Of a DNA stretch of 64,000 nt, positions 1 to 10,700 are shown in pieces (positions within the stretch are counted from its first letter, which is position 1; each line of letters opens with the position of its first letter). The notes beneath the pieces were generated by a model. That model had not been told where the DNA came from, searched no databases, and worked only from the letters and a program-made list of their open reading frames with translations. The stretch is taken from the NCBI RefSeq assembly GCF_000002865.3, contig NW_001865039.1:2026438-2090437 (forward strand), written 5' to 3'. Origin of the DNA: Monosiga brevicollis MX1 (lineage: Eukaryota; Opisthokonta; Choanoflagellata; Craspedida; Salpingoecidae). Made by a program: the position numbers and the translations under genes.

Positions 1-1228
1 CCGAGTCTGAGTCATTCGGCTCGAGGGACGACTGTTTTGCTGTTGCCTCGCTTGCGATTGTCTCCGACACCCCAGCAATAGGTTCCGATTTGACTTCACT
101 TGGTGCAGCCAGTTCCTGTGGTGCGCTTGGATTGGCATTGACACCACTGGGCCCATCAGACAGTGTCTGTGGGGCTGCAGTCTCGTCATCTTTTGGAGAT
201 GCGGCCTTGGTAGCTGTTGGCGAAGATGCGGCCTTGGTAGCTGTTGGCGAAGATGCGGCCTTGCCATCCGTGTTCGCGGTGGCTGAAGGAGTTGGCGAGG
301 TCTGAAGAGGGTTTGTGCTAGCGACCGGACCCTCTGGCGCGGCTGGTTTGCTCGAGTCTGTTGCGTCCAAAGCCGTGGTCGTGGTTGCTTGAGTGTCGCC
401 AGACGGAACAACATCTGCCGAGACTTCTGCTTTTGCAGGGCTCTCAACAATCGCCTCGTCCTTGACTGACGGTTGCGAATCGGTGGTACTCGCGCCAACA
501 CCAACTTGAGCCGAGCTCTCTGGCATTGCTTTGTCGGTGTTGACCGGCTCTGACTGGCTCGCCTCAGCGGCAGGTTGAGTAGGAACTGCAGGCTTTGCAA
601 CTTCTTCACGAGCACCCTCGGCAACTGGGTGTGGGGTGGTTTCTGACTCGGGTCCATGGTGCGCCACAGGCGCCGTTGGGGCAGGCGGCGCCGCAGTTGG
701 CGCAGAGAGAACGGCCGCAGCAGTCGTCGGCACGGAAGAAGTGCGCATGTAAGCGTGTCCGGGCATCATGGACGTTGACCTGGCAGTTCGAGCAGGGTTG
801 GAAGGCAGCTTGCCGTAGGGATCATCGGGCATGTGCGGCGCAGGTACGCTTGGTATTGAGGGTGGGCCGTTCGTAGGGGTGGATGGAGTGGTGGCTGTGC
901 TCTGGACCGTCATGAGCTTGCTTCGTTTGGCCGGTGCGTTGGCGTCGCCAGAGCCCACATTGTCGTCAGTATCCACATCCGACTGCGCATCCTGGGCACG
1001 CTTGGCGGCACCCTGACGCAGCGCGCCCAAGCGGTGCAAAGGATCCAGAGCCATGACCAAGGGAGCACCGGGGAAAGCGCACCGAGCATTGGTGGCCACG
1101 GTAGTTGCGGGAGTCGCCTCTGCCCAAACATCAGCAAAGCCAACATCCATCAAAACAGACGCAATGGCACCCCTCAACAAGTTTTGCGCCTTTTGCCCCC
1201 GCGGCAGAGTGGCCGGCACCGCCGCCAT
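1..1228 (-). CDS. N-terminal part of an unidentified low-complexity protein
   Basis: One reading frame runs from an ATG at 1228 to the window edge (about 409 codons) with no stop, so the 3' part lies outside the window. The first ~70 residues look folded and contain the stretch LLRGAIASVLMDVGF. The rest is rich in Ala, Ser, Thr, Pro, Glu and Lys, with a KRSK patch near residue 118 that may be a nuclear signal, and short in-frame repeats near the window edge. I do not recognise the family. The first helix-like stretch faintly recalls histone-fold TAF subunits, but this is only an impression. The long open frame, the codon use and the drop into microsatellite DNA upstream of the ATG support a real gene. 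Possible introns were not excluded. Confidence 0.6.
   Translation of the reverse strand, partial: MAAVPATLPRGQKAQNLLRGAIASVLMDVGFADVWAEATPATTVATNARCAFPGAPLVMALDPLHRLGALRQGAAKRAQDAQSDVDTDDNVGSGDANAPAKRSKLMTVQSTATTPSTPTNGPPSIPSVPAPHMPDDPYGKLPSNPARTARSTSMMPGHAYMRTSSVPTTAAAVLSAPTAAPPAPTAPVAHHGPESETTPHPVAEGAREEVAKPAVPTQPAAEASQSEPVNTDKAMPESSAQVGVGASTTDSQPSVKDEAIVESPAKAEVSADVVPSGDTQATTTTALDATDSSKPAAPEGPVASTNPLQTSPTPSATANTDGKAASSPTATKAASSPTATKAASPKDDETAAPQTLSDGPSGVNANPSAPQELAAPSEVKSEPIAGVSETIASEATAKQSSLEPNDSDS
201..260. repeat. 27-bp coding tandem repeat
   Basis: A 27-bp unit is present in two full copies plus a partial third (starts at 201, 228 and 255). In the minus-strand reading frame it encodes the 9-residue unit KAASSPTAT. 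The unit is a multiple of three, so copy number can vary without breaking the frame. Confidence 0.85.
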
Positions 1229-1270
1229 TGCTCCGGTCAATCACGACGAGACGACACTGAGCGCATTCAA

Positions 1271-1339
1271 CACGAACGCACACACACACACACTACGACG
1301 ATGAAGAAAAAAAAAGAGAAGAGAGAGAGGCAGAGAGAC

Positions 1340-1370
<31 letters not shown>

Positions 1371-1445
1371 CAGAGAGAGATATTACGAGAGAGACATGAA
1401 ACACAGAGAGGAGACCGAAAAAGAACGAGAACAAAAGACGAGTTC
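1271..1445. repeat. Purine-rich microsatellite block
   Basis: A short (CA)n run is followed by A-rich and (GA)n/(CAGAGA)n sequence between the unidentified minus-strand gene and the 5S gene. ORFs called through it are simple-repeat artefacts. Confidence 0.85.
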
Positions 1446-1447
1446 TC

Positions 1448-1460
1448 AAAAAAAAAAAAA
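1448..1460 (-). terminator. Pol III T-run terminator of the 5S gene
   Basis: A run of 13 T on the minus strand starts about 10 nt after the mature 5S 3' end, the standard RNA polymerase III stop signal. Confidence 0.8.
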
Positions 1461-1470
1461 GATAAGGAAG

Positions 1471-1588
1471 GCCAACAGCACCATGTATTCCCATCTGGTC
1501 ACCCACGATAGTACTAGCATGGCCCAACATGGCTTAACTGCGGCGATCGGACGAGAGCCGGTGTATTCCATGTGGTATGACCGTTGGC
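1471..1588 (-). rRNA. 5S ribosomal RNA gene, complete
   Basis: The minus strand reads GCCAACGGTCATACCAC at its 5' end, then the conserved loop-B/C segment, GGCC...TTAGTACT, the box-C-like GGGTGACC and the closing CTGTTGGCC. The first and last bases pair (GCCAAC with GTTGGC) as in 5S helix I. Length is about 118 nt, normal for eukaryotic 5S. The internal pol III control region (box A, intermediate element, box C) lies at roughly 1485-1540. It is a lone copy here, about 240 bp from the ATG of the unidentified minus-strand gene and 550 bp upstream of ARMC6, so 5S genes may be dispersed in this genome rather than only in rDNA arrays. Confidence 0.95.
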
Positions 1589-1701
1589 GACATCTGCTCG
1601 GCTTAAAACTGCATACAAACTTCAACAAGGCGAAGAGTGCACCTTGAACGAGCCAAAGTGTGACTGTTGTTAGTGTATCGTAGATCGCCTTGGTGATTCA
1701 A

Positions 1702-1728
1702 GTGTGTGTGTGTGTGTGTGTGTGTGTG
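1702..1728. repeat. (GT)n microsatellite
   Basis: About 13 GT units between the 5S gene and ARMC6. The rest of 1589-2137 is a 5' flank without a supported gene. Confidence 0.9.
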
Positions 1729-2137
1729 ACTTTTTTGGTCGTTTTGCTTGATTGACGTGTGTGTGTGTGAGTGAATTGAAAAATTGAAAAATTGAGGTGA
1801 GCGAGCACACGGCGGCCGGGTCGGATCGGAGAGGCGGAAGGAGGAAGGCGGTGGGGCAGCAGCTAGGGAGTTGAACCAGTGCGGTGTGATAGTGTTGCTA
1901 TCTTGTCGAGAAGGCCAAGCACCTTGCCAAGCCGGGCTGCCCTGGGTTGGGAGACGGAGCGCAGCAAGGGCTGCATTGGGGAGGGGGCCAATCTTGGACT
2001 CACGGCCTCGTTTGGTGACCGCCTTCCTCCTGCTAGGATTTGACGCTGCCGAGCAGCCCTTGATCAGCTCGAGACAACTTCTCTACGCTCTTCCGTCTGT
2101 TGAGCGGATAGACATCGACTCTCAGTCACCGTCGATC

Positions 2138-4417
2138 ATGGCTTCGAAGCGCATCACACAGGAAACCTTCAACGAGGTGGTCCAGGTACGGGCACACTGG
2201 ATACTTTCTACCCGACCCCTCGTGTCCCTCCGACCAGCATCTGTGTTCTGATGACGCATGTGACATTCCGGCAACTCTTGGGTGATAGGAAAACATCAAG
2301 GAGTTTGAGATGGAGTTGGAGGATGCTGTGAACGATGCCGTCGAGCAGTTTGAATCACAAGGTGGGTCTTGCGTGCGTGGGCTTTCCCGCTCCATCTTCA
2401 TCCAGCCATTTGCCGCCCGCCCCGCCCTTCGCTTCGTCCAGCCAACAAGCATCTTTGGTCTGTCTCTTTCGTGCGCAGGTGTGGACTTGACCAATATCCG
2501 ACGTGACGAGGCCAGCGTACTCGGCAGCGGCATCCCAGTGGTGGTGACGGTGCTGCAGCGCCTCCGTGCTACCATGCAACAGAGCGAGGGTGAGGGTGAG
2601 CCCGTGGTGACCGACCTCGTGCTGGCGCAAGCCGCCCTGAGTGAGCTCCGTGCCGAACTCGAGCGTGATCCAGCTGCCAAGACCATCCTGGCCCAGGAGC
2701 ATGGCTTTCCTGCGCTGCTCGCGGCCATTGAGGCACTGTGCCACGCCGAGCTCCCGGCCCGTGATGCTCTGCATACAGCCTTGCAGGTCATGGCCCAACT
2801 CTTGACCGGTCAACCTGACCTCGTGACACGCAACAACCCAAACAACATCATCGGGGAAGCGCAGTCCCACCCCCACGCCGAGAAGCTGTGCCGTCCGCTT
2901 CGTCGGTTTCCTCAGGATGGCAAAACGCAGCAGCACGGCATCCATGCCATTCGTCAAGCTCTGGTGATGCACGAGACCAACCGTCAAACCTTTGTTGCGG
3001 AGGGCCTGATAGACCTGCTCCTCCATGTGCTTCAGACTCACGAGGACCAGCCCGACGCGGTGGCTGAGGCTGCTCATTGCTTGCGCGACTTGACCCTTGA
3101 TGACGACATTCGCGTGGCTTTCGGCAAGGCTCATGACCATGCCAAGCTTATCGTGTCCGAACATAATGCGCTGCCCGCCATTTTGCAGGCCATTGAGACT
3201 TTTGCTGCTGATGATGCCGTTCTTCAGGAACTCTGCTCCACCCTCGCCCGCTTGGCCGTGCGCAACGAGTATTGCCGAGACATTGTTGCCCTCGGTGGGC
3301 TGCGCTCCGTTCTTGGCGTCCTGGCTCGGGATGATTGCTCCTCCAAGGTGAGGTTTCCCTCTCTCTTCCGTTGCACCTCCGACCAACCCATGTACCATGA
3401 AGCACGTGGACGGTCACGCCTGTACACTCGCGACCTATTCACTGTTTGATCCGTTCGTTTCCGCCAATTCTGCGCTTTCTGCTTGCTTAGCTTGCGTCTG
3501 CAGGCTTGGGTGTCCTCAAGGCCATTGCGGGCAACGACGAGGTTAAACTGGATATTCACTCCGCTCAGGGAATCCCGGTGATGCTCACCGTTATGAACAA
3601 ATATGCAAAAAAGACTTGTGCGTGTGTTGCATAGTCGTTGGCCCCCTTGCTGCGATTGCCGGTGGCTTCCTCACCATTTGTGTCGGCGCGGTCGTGTCCG
3701 TGTATGCTTTGCTCGGTATAGCTGTCATGGCCAATGGCTGCGCCGCTCTGACGGCATGCTGCCTCCGCTGTCGCGAGAATGCGGCCTCTGTCGTGGCTAA
3801 CGGTGGGGCCAACACAGTGGTCAAGGCTCTCATCATGCATCCCGACTCGGCCCGTGTCGCCAAGGAGGCGTGTCGGTGAGGCTGCGCTCGGGTACCCTTG
3901 CTGCCCTTGGCCTTGACGCCCTGGACGCAGGTGTCGTTTGCTGACGCGGTGACGTGCATTTGGCTTGATCTATCCGTTCTAGCGCCTTGCGTAATTTGGC
4001 TGCCCGCAATCCGGACCTTCATGATGCCATCTTGGCCGAGGGGGCGGAGAATCTGATCAATATTGCCATGTCCAAGTTCAAGGACTGTCAGGATGACGCC
4101 AAGGCTGCCCTTCGCGACCTGGGTTGCAAGGTCAGACTAGCTTGCTGTTCTCTTTTCGCATGCCATGCGTCTTTTTTGAGATTTTGCTTTGTCTATTTTC
4201 TGCGCAATTTTGTGATAATTTTTGTTGTTTTTCCCCCTTTTTTTCTCCCTTTCTTTTTATGTCCTTTCGTTCTGCTTGGTACTTGCTTCTCGGTCTGCGG
4301 CTTGCTTGCCGGCCTCCTCACCCTGTGTGCGTCGGTGTGCGTCATGGTGCGTAGGTGGAACTCAAAGAGTTGTGGAAGGGTGCTCCTCGAGACACACAGG
4401 AGGAGATTGAACAATAA
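2138..4417 (+). CDS. ARMC6: ARMC6-like armadillo-repeat protein
   Basis: Seven exons: 2138-2185, 2289-2361, 2479-3347, 3491-3617, 3722-3875, 3983-4130 and 4355-4417. They sum to 494 codons (493 aa), close to the ~500 aa of animal ARMC6. The first exons give MASKRITQETFNEVVQ then ENIKEFEMELEDAV and VEQFESQGVDLTNI, matching the signature N-terminus of ARMC6. The body is a run of armadillo-type helices, and the end (AALRDLGC, then VELKELW) matches the family C-terminus. ARMC6 is a soluble armadillo protein of poorly known function in animals. The segment around residues 190-225 fits the family less well, so a small sequence or splice problem there is possible. It converges on the flotillin gene. 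Confidence 0.93.
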
Positions 4418-5112
4418 ATGTACTCAGAATTGAATGACATGCTCAGTGAACTCATGTATTCTCACAAACCGAGCTAGTACGAGTCCATCGTCGGGTTTTG
4501 AATGCTACTGATGACGGGGTCTGCCCGCCTTCTTTTATGACCAGTGTACGTCATGGTTAGTTGCGGACGGGTTGCGGACGGGCTAGCAAAAGAGAAGAAA
4601 AAACAGAAAAAAAAAAGCAAAGTAGACTGTCGTATTGTTGGGCGACGCTGGACACAGAGCATCGCACCACGACATGGATCAGCACGGTACATCGTCCACC
4701 AAAGCGATGTCAGCGCAACGTTCACGAGCATGGTACCCAGAAGGGAGCATATGGATTGGTTTAAATCACAAGCACAAGAGCAAACGGGAAAAGCACACGA
4801 GTTATCAGCGAGATAGCCAGGCGCCTCTGGTACCAAAAATGCCCGAATAACAAAGGATGTCAGCATCCACTCACTCCACGTCGGCAGTAGCATATACACA
4901 AAACAACATCAACAGCCGGGCTGGTCGAGAACCAGGGGGTGCCGGTGCAGCAGACACAACAAGGGTACCGCAGCAAAGACACAGGCATGAAGGGATGAAA
5001 GAAATACGGGTCGCCAAGCAGGCAGACAACAAAGGAGGGGCGGAAGAACAGACGAAGAGAAAGAAAAACAAAAGAAAGGAAAAAAAAAAAACGGAAAAAG
5101 GTATTTCAACAT
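4418..5112. other. Intergenic, between convergent genes
   Basis: Shared 3' flank of ARMC6 and flotillin. A-rich runs near 4595-4620 and 5055-5095. No coding signal or RNA gene seen. Confidence 0.7.
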
Positions 5113-7157
5113 CTAAACACGGGTGGAGCGCACGACCTGCGCGAGGTCGACGCCAGTCAGGTTCTTGACCATCTCAGGGAGCGTGTTCATGATGTTCAGC
5201 ACTTCGCCCGTCAGCTTGGAAGCACCAATCTCGCCGTTGGGGCCAGCAACCAGGGTGATCTTGTCCACGTTGTTGAGCGGCGCGGCAATCTCAGCTGCCA
5301 CACGAGGTAGCGTGGACAGCACCATGTCCACAATGGCCGCGTCCTTGTATTGCTCCCAAGCCTGCGCCTTCTTCTGCATCGCCTCGGCATCAGCCTGCGC
5401 CTTGGCATTAATGGCAAAGGCCTCGGCCTCACCGCGAGCACGCACTGCCTCCGCATCGGCCTCAGCCTCGAGAATCAACCGATTCTTCTCGGCCTCAGCC
5501 AACGTCTCGAGACGATACTTCTCGGCCTGGAAAGAAGGAGCCAACCAGTAGATGAACAACCAGCAACAACAAACTCATTCACCACAGGATGACAATGGAA
5601 AAAAAAAAAAAGAGAAAGGAAGGGGGTACAGAACGCAGGGAAACAGACACCGCTCCGACGGACCTTGGCTGGCTGTTTGACCTGTGCCTCGAGCTCACGC
5701 TCGCGGCGCACAATTTCTTGCTCCATGACCTACAGGTTGGCAAAGATCGAAGAGGACCGGGCCGTCAGCATCCAAGCAAATGACGAACGCAGGCACCCAG
5801 GCAAGATCTGGAAAGCGGACACAGGGAGCTCACCTGAATCTGCTTTTGACGCTCGATCAAACGAACACCGACTTCTTCATTTCGGATCTTCTGCTGGGTC
5901 TTGGCCGTCTGAAGGTCCGTGGCGAGGGCAGCCACGGCCTTTTGGGTCTCGACCTCACGATCAAACTCAGCTTTCTTCAACATGAAATCACGCTTGGATT
6001 TGGCCACCTCAATCTAGCATCAGAAACAAGGGCACGAACGGAAGCACAGGTTGGTGGCCCGGCGATGAGAGAGAGGTTTGGAGAGAAAGTCTGAGAGTTT
6101 GAGGGAGACAACACGGGACCAAACCTGGTTCTGAAAGTGCACGGCACGCTCCGCTTGTTGGGCCATGGCGGCCTTGATACCCGAGTCCCGGGCAGCCTCA
6201 GCCTCTCCGATGCGAGCATCACGCTGCACCTCGGCCGTACGCTTCTCACCCAGGGCCTTGAGGTAGCCCACTTCATCACTGATAGACTGAAGGGTGAAAG
6301 ACACGACGGTGACACCCATGTTGACGAGATCGCGGGAAGACACCTCAAAAACGGCTTCGCTAAACTTTTGGCGATCCTGGTAAATCTCCTCCACTGCAAG
6401 CACGAGGGGACGTCAACCAAACACATATCCAAATGAAGCAGAGCTCACAAGACGGGCGTGGCACACAGAATCACGCACAGCGAGGACGAGGCGCAAAACA
6501 CCGAGGGGCATGATGCACAGCACACAGGCACGCGAACACATGCGCGCATCAAGGGACCGGTATGGTGATTACACACCAGTCATAGTGCCCATGATGGCGC
6601 GCTGATGACCCTCCAGGGTTTCAAGAATAACATGCTTGATCTCCGTTTCGGATAGACCAAGAAATTGTTGACAAGCCCGATGCAGGGCCGTTGAATCCTG
6701 ACTCTCGATTTTGACCTGTGCAATGCCGGTGACGGAAATCGGCACGCCCTGCTTCGTGTAGATGCGGGGAGACTCGATGCTCAGCGTCATGATGTTCAGG
6801 CTTATGCTGAGTTTACGGCGAGGTCCAAGCAGTATCGCAGGCACCAGTCAGCGACACAAAATGACATTGTCACAGGCGATCGCAGCAAGCAGCAGTGCAA
6901 GAAACAGACCGCTGCAGCTTTTGGATCCAAGGCAGCTTGAAAACGCGGCCACCGGGCACCAGCCTGGGCTGCAGAAGGTCAAGGACAAAGCGAAGCAAAA
7001 AAAAAAAAAAAAAAAAGTGTTGGCTCAAAGTGGGACAAGCCATAACCTCGATCGGATCAGCCTAGATTCGCCAAGCCGGGACGCTTTAACCAACCTTGGA
7101 GAGGCAGCAGCCAGAGAGGACGAGCGCCTCGTTGGGGCCACAAGTGTAGAAGGACAT
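5113..7157 (-). CDS. FLOT1: Flotillin (reggie), FLOT1-like
   Basis: Seven exons on the minus strand: 7157-7095, 6968-6910, 6806-6577, 6393-6125, 6013-5834, 5729-5664 and 5526-5113, giving 426 aa, about the length of human flotillin-1. The N-terminus [16 protein letters not shown], the SPFH segment with [14 protein letters not shown], the [20 protein letters not shown] junction, the Glu/Ala-rich coiled coil (about 190-340) and the ending TGVDLAQV are all flotillin features. Flotillins are cytoplasmic-face scaffolds of membrane microdomains that oligomerise through the coiled coil. The position equal to human Cys34, the main palmitoylation site, is Trp here (KLPWIQ), while Cys6, Cys17 and Cys18 remain. 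The start is fixed by the family N-terminus in the first exon. Intron 2 holds no unusual element; intron 1 contains a long A run. Confidence 0.96.
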
Positions 7158-7587
7158 GGCGCCGGGAAAGATTGGCTTGTCAAGGCCAACAAACAGCCTG
7201 TAGGCGACGCGACACCATGCAATGATGAGGCAGAGCAAACAAACAAAAAAAAAAAAAAAAGAGCGCATGGTCCTTGGGGTAACGGCAATGCTGCGATCCC
7301 TGCATCCCCTCCGCGCGGTGCAGGCAGTGGGCCCTCGATCCTCAGCCCCCCCCGGCTGCCCACGTTGGGTCCCACGATTCCGAAGCAGCTCAAGCCGCTG
7401 CCCAGCCCCGCCCCCCTCTCAGACAAAAGCTTCCCCTTCATGTTCACCAAATCAAAAGTCCATCCATCTCCCTCAAGACATGTCTTCGCTGACTCGATCC
7501 CATAGTGCCCGTTGCCGATCAGAAGATCCTCCTGCTTAAGGGCACTGCCACTGCCCTGCCGCCTTCACCGTCGCCGCTGCCGTTTCA

Positions 7588-7630
<43 letters not shown>

Positions 7631-7753
7631 ACTGGAAGACTCACAGCGAACCCAAAGGGGGTAAAAATATACCATTTTGCTGAAACAAAACCCCCATTTC
7701 GACTTGTCAGACAATTTGTGTCGCACACCAAAAGTGCGGACACGTCGGAGGAG
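7158..7753. promoter_or_regulatory. Divergent intergenic region, flotillin / hydrolase
   Basis: Probable shared 5' region of two divergently transcribed genes. It holds a 16-A run near 7244, a C-rich stretch near 7345-7420 and a (CA)n run at about 7588-7627. No TATA-type element was convincing. Confidence 0.45.
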
Positions 7754-10700
7754 ATGGCCGGTCGTGATGCCTCACGGAGGTGGGCAGCCCTCGGGCGCGC
7801 ACTCGGTCTGGTGCTTCTTATGATGGGGTGCTGGGTGGGGGTGACTGGTGGATCTGCATCTGGACGAGCATCTGTTGGATCGGATGGCAAGGGTGGCGTC
7901 GATGCGGCAGCTCTTGTGCGCGCCCTCCGCGGGCATGAGCGTAGGTCTTTTGCACGTCTGCTCGATGGCAGCGCACATCCGACGGCTGCCGCTCGCTGAC
8001 CAGAGCCTGCGTGCGATTTGACTCCCTTTAGACCAAGCGAATATGTCAGCTGAGATTTCGGCGGTGGTAGCAACGTGCCCACACAGCGGCGTGAGTGAGG
8101 CATGCATTTGGTCCGCGTAGATTTCCTTGCTGGCTCACCTTGGTGTGGGCGCAAAAACTAGATTGTCAGCTGGCCGCATCATGCCGCCCACAAGGCCTGC
8201 TTGATGGCCGCTCTACAAAAGGTTCATTCCAATTTTTTTCTGATTGGCGATCAGTCAGCAAACATGCATGTGATTTCGACTTGCTCCTGCTGCAAGGCAT
8301 GCCTCCCCACTGACCCGTGTGCGGGTATCCTTTTCCGGGTAGACTCCGACTAGCCTTTCGACCTTGACTCTCCTGCGTGTGTACACTGCACTTGACACCA
8401 CCCATCATGAAGTGGTACGCAACGCATGATTCAATGCGTTAGCCCTGCGTGTTTTCATCATACATGATCTGACCTCCTCTCAAACCAAACGGCGGGGGTT
8501 GGCGGCGGCAGTTGAAGAATGATCCTGGCCGCTGCACGCACATCCGTCTCGCGAGCAGGAGTCCTTGGCAGCGCAAAGTGGTGGTTTCTGGGGCCGTTTC
8601 CGATAGGTGGGCTCTAACTTGAAGATTTTGCACCACGGCAACGACATCCGATCTCATGCAAGTCACAACCCAAGCTCACCTTTGGCGCCTTCTGACCATC
8701 ACGGGGGTTTCGTTTGCGCGCAACAGGCAAGCATGAACTGGACGGCGATCCCGTGGCCGCTCTAGGTGGCCACAATCACGTGCGTCAATAGGGGCAGTCA
8801 TTTTCTGTACCAGGGCTCAGCGTGTTTGGGTGCACTGTCGCTCACGGTAAACTGCAAGGGCGTTTGTTGGCCGATCTAGGTGGCTCCTGACACCAGCCTC
8901 TACTCGGAGCTCTCAAGTAATGGCCGTGTGAGCTGGCGTCGTCTCCCAGCTCGCGGTTAGGCCATGTTTTACACGTGCTCCCCTTTTTCAGAACCAAGTG
9001 CACTCATGTACCCAAATCGCCGCACGTGCTCATGCAGATGGGGAAGTCATGCTGCAGCCCGAGGTCGACTGGAATGAACTGGTCCGCGCCATGGGAGACA
9101 TGGCTATTCTCGAGTGGCAAGGTGTGGCTAGAGATGGGGTCAAAGTTTTTAATTTTTCCCCCTTGTCTAGTCTTGGCGCATATTGTCCCTCTTTGTGATA
9201 ATCTGATCGAGTCGTTGCTTGGCACCTACTTCAAAGGATGGCTTCGAGCCGAGTACGGCATTGTCCACGCAGGCACCTATGCCGTGACTTGTCTCGGCGT
9301 CGCAGCCCTGATGGTATCACACGCTGCCTTCATTCATGCCTTTGTGCTTTCTTTCATTAACCTCTAAACGGTCTTGAGCCGTGTTTTCACCCATCAGGCT
9401 CACTGGTGTTGCCTCGGTGCTATTGTTATGCTTGCTTCTTGCTCTGGATTGATCGTCAATCATGGCCTCAGCTGAATGGCCGACCGATCACAGGTGATTT
9501 ATATCGCCGCTCCCACTTTCCGGGTACCATCCATCTGGAGCCAGGCTTACACGTGGTGGCCATGCGAGTTCGTGCACGCGCTCAAGCTCAAGTGAGCTGT
9601 CGCATTCGTAACGTCTTTCCAAACAACCCTCCCGAGCGTGAGGAGCCTGCCAGCAGTGGCATGCAGATCCACGTTCCGGATGACCGGCGTCCATCTTTGG
9701 TGGACGGGGCCTTGCCCACCGGGCTAGTGCCTATACACGTCTCCAATCTGCACGCACAGCATGCGCTTCGAATCACTGCAGTGTCCAGCGACAGCAGTGC
9801 CCGGGTTGAGCTTGTGTCCGCCACACCAATTTTGATAGCGCCAGGCCAGCATGCGCTCGTACCCATTCGCGTTCAGCTCTCCACTGCATTTCGCCTTTCA
9901 TGTCCCCTCGTCATCACTTTGACCCTGACAGCTCAAGCCCAGCGTTGGCCTCCCGAAGAGGCCACCGGTGAATTTGATCACCAAGCGCCCAAAGGCATGG
10001 TTCTGTCGCAAGCTACACCGCTGCAATTGGAATGTCGACGCAGTGTCAACCAAGCCTTTGATTTTACATTCTTGGATGCCGATGGCGCTGTGCAGCTGGC
10101 GAGTGCGCTTGCCCCGCGCTCACCCTGTCCCAGTGCCCCGGAAGCGAGCTGGTCTCGGGGTGCATCCTGGACAACGGATTTGCAGGCCACTCTTCCAAAT
10201 GCGCGCGCTTGCCCTGTGATCATCTCCTTCCATGGCACCGGGGTGTCCGCACGGCGCCAGGCCGAGAGCTACAAAGTGTCCTCAGCCGTTCTGGCTGCGG
10301 AATTAGCACAGGAAGATGAAAAACGGAGAGCCTGGCTTTCAGGGGTTCAAAAAGGGGATGACTGGGTCTTTGGTTCGCCCAACGCCTGGCTGATTGCGCC
10401 AACTCGCCATGGTGCTCACAACTGGGAAGGTCCTGGGTATCGTACCGCCCTTGCCGCGCTTGAGCACCTTCATTGGCTCAGCCGGCACCCAGTGTTTTGC
10501 TCCAGTGCTCAGCAGCAGTCTTGTCCACACGAGTGTGCCGCATCTCTGAGGCAGCAGTCAAGCTCTGCTTGTCAGCGTGCCTGTAGTGTACCCTTCCGGC
10601 CCCCTGTGTCAGGCTCTGTCTCGGATGCTCTCCTCAATGCGACTCACCAACAGGTGGGCGAGGTGCAATGCCATGCACGCCTTGCTGACATCGATCGACT

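Noticed and set aside
1316-1530. ORFs with Ser/Leu- or Arg/Glu-repeat proteins over (GA)n tracts here and at 17400-17540, 20440-20500, 37430-37540 and 55300-55400
   Set aside because: They are translations of simple repeats with no conserved sequence around them.
2355-3398. 347-codon minus-strand ORF opposite ARMC6
   Set aside because: Shadow of the ARMC6 exon on the other strand with no domain of its own.
8700-8772. Candidate extra hydrolase exon reading KHELDGDPVAAL
   Set aside because: Its phase does not fit the neighbouring exons, whereas skipping it gives a clean join from SGAVSD to HFLYQGSACLG.
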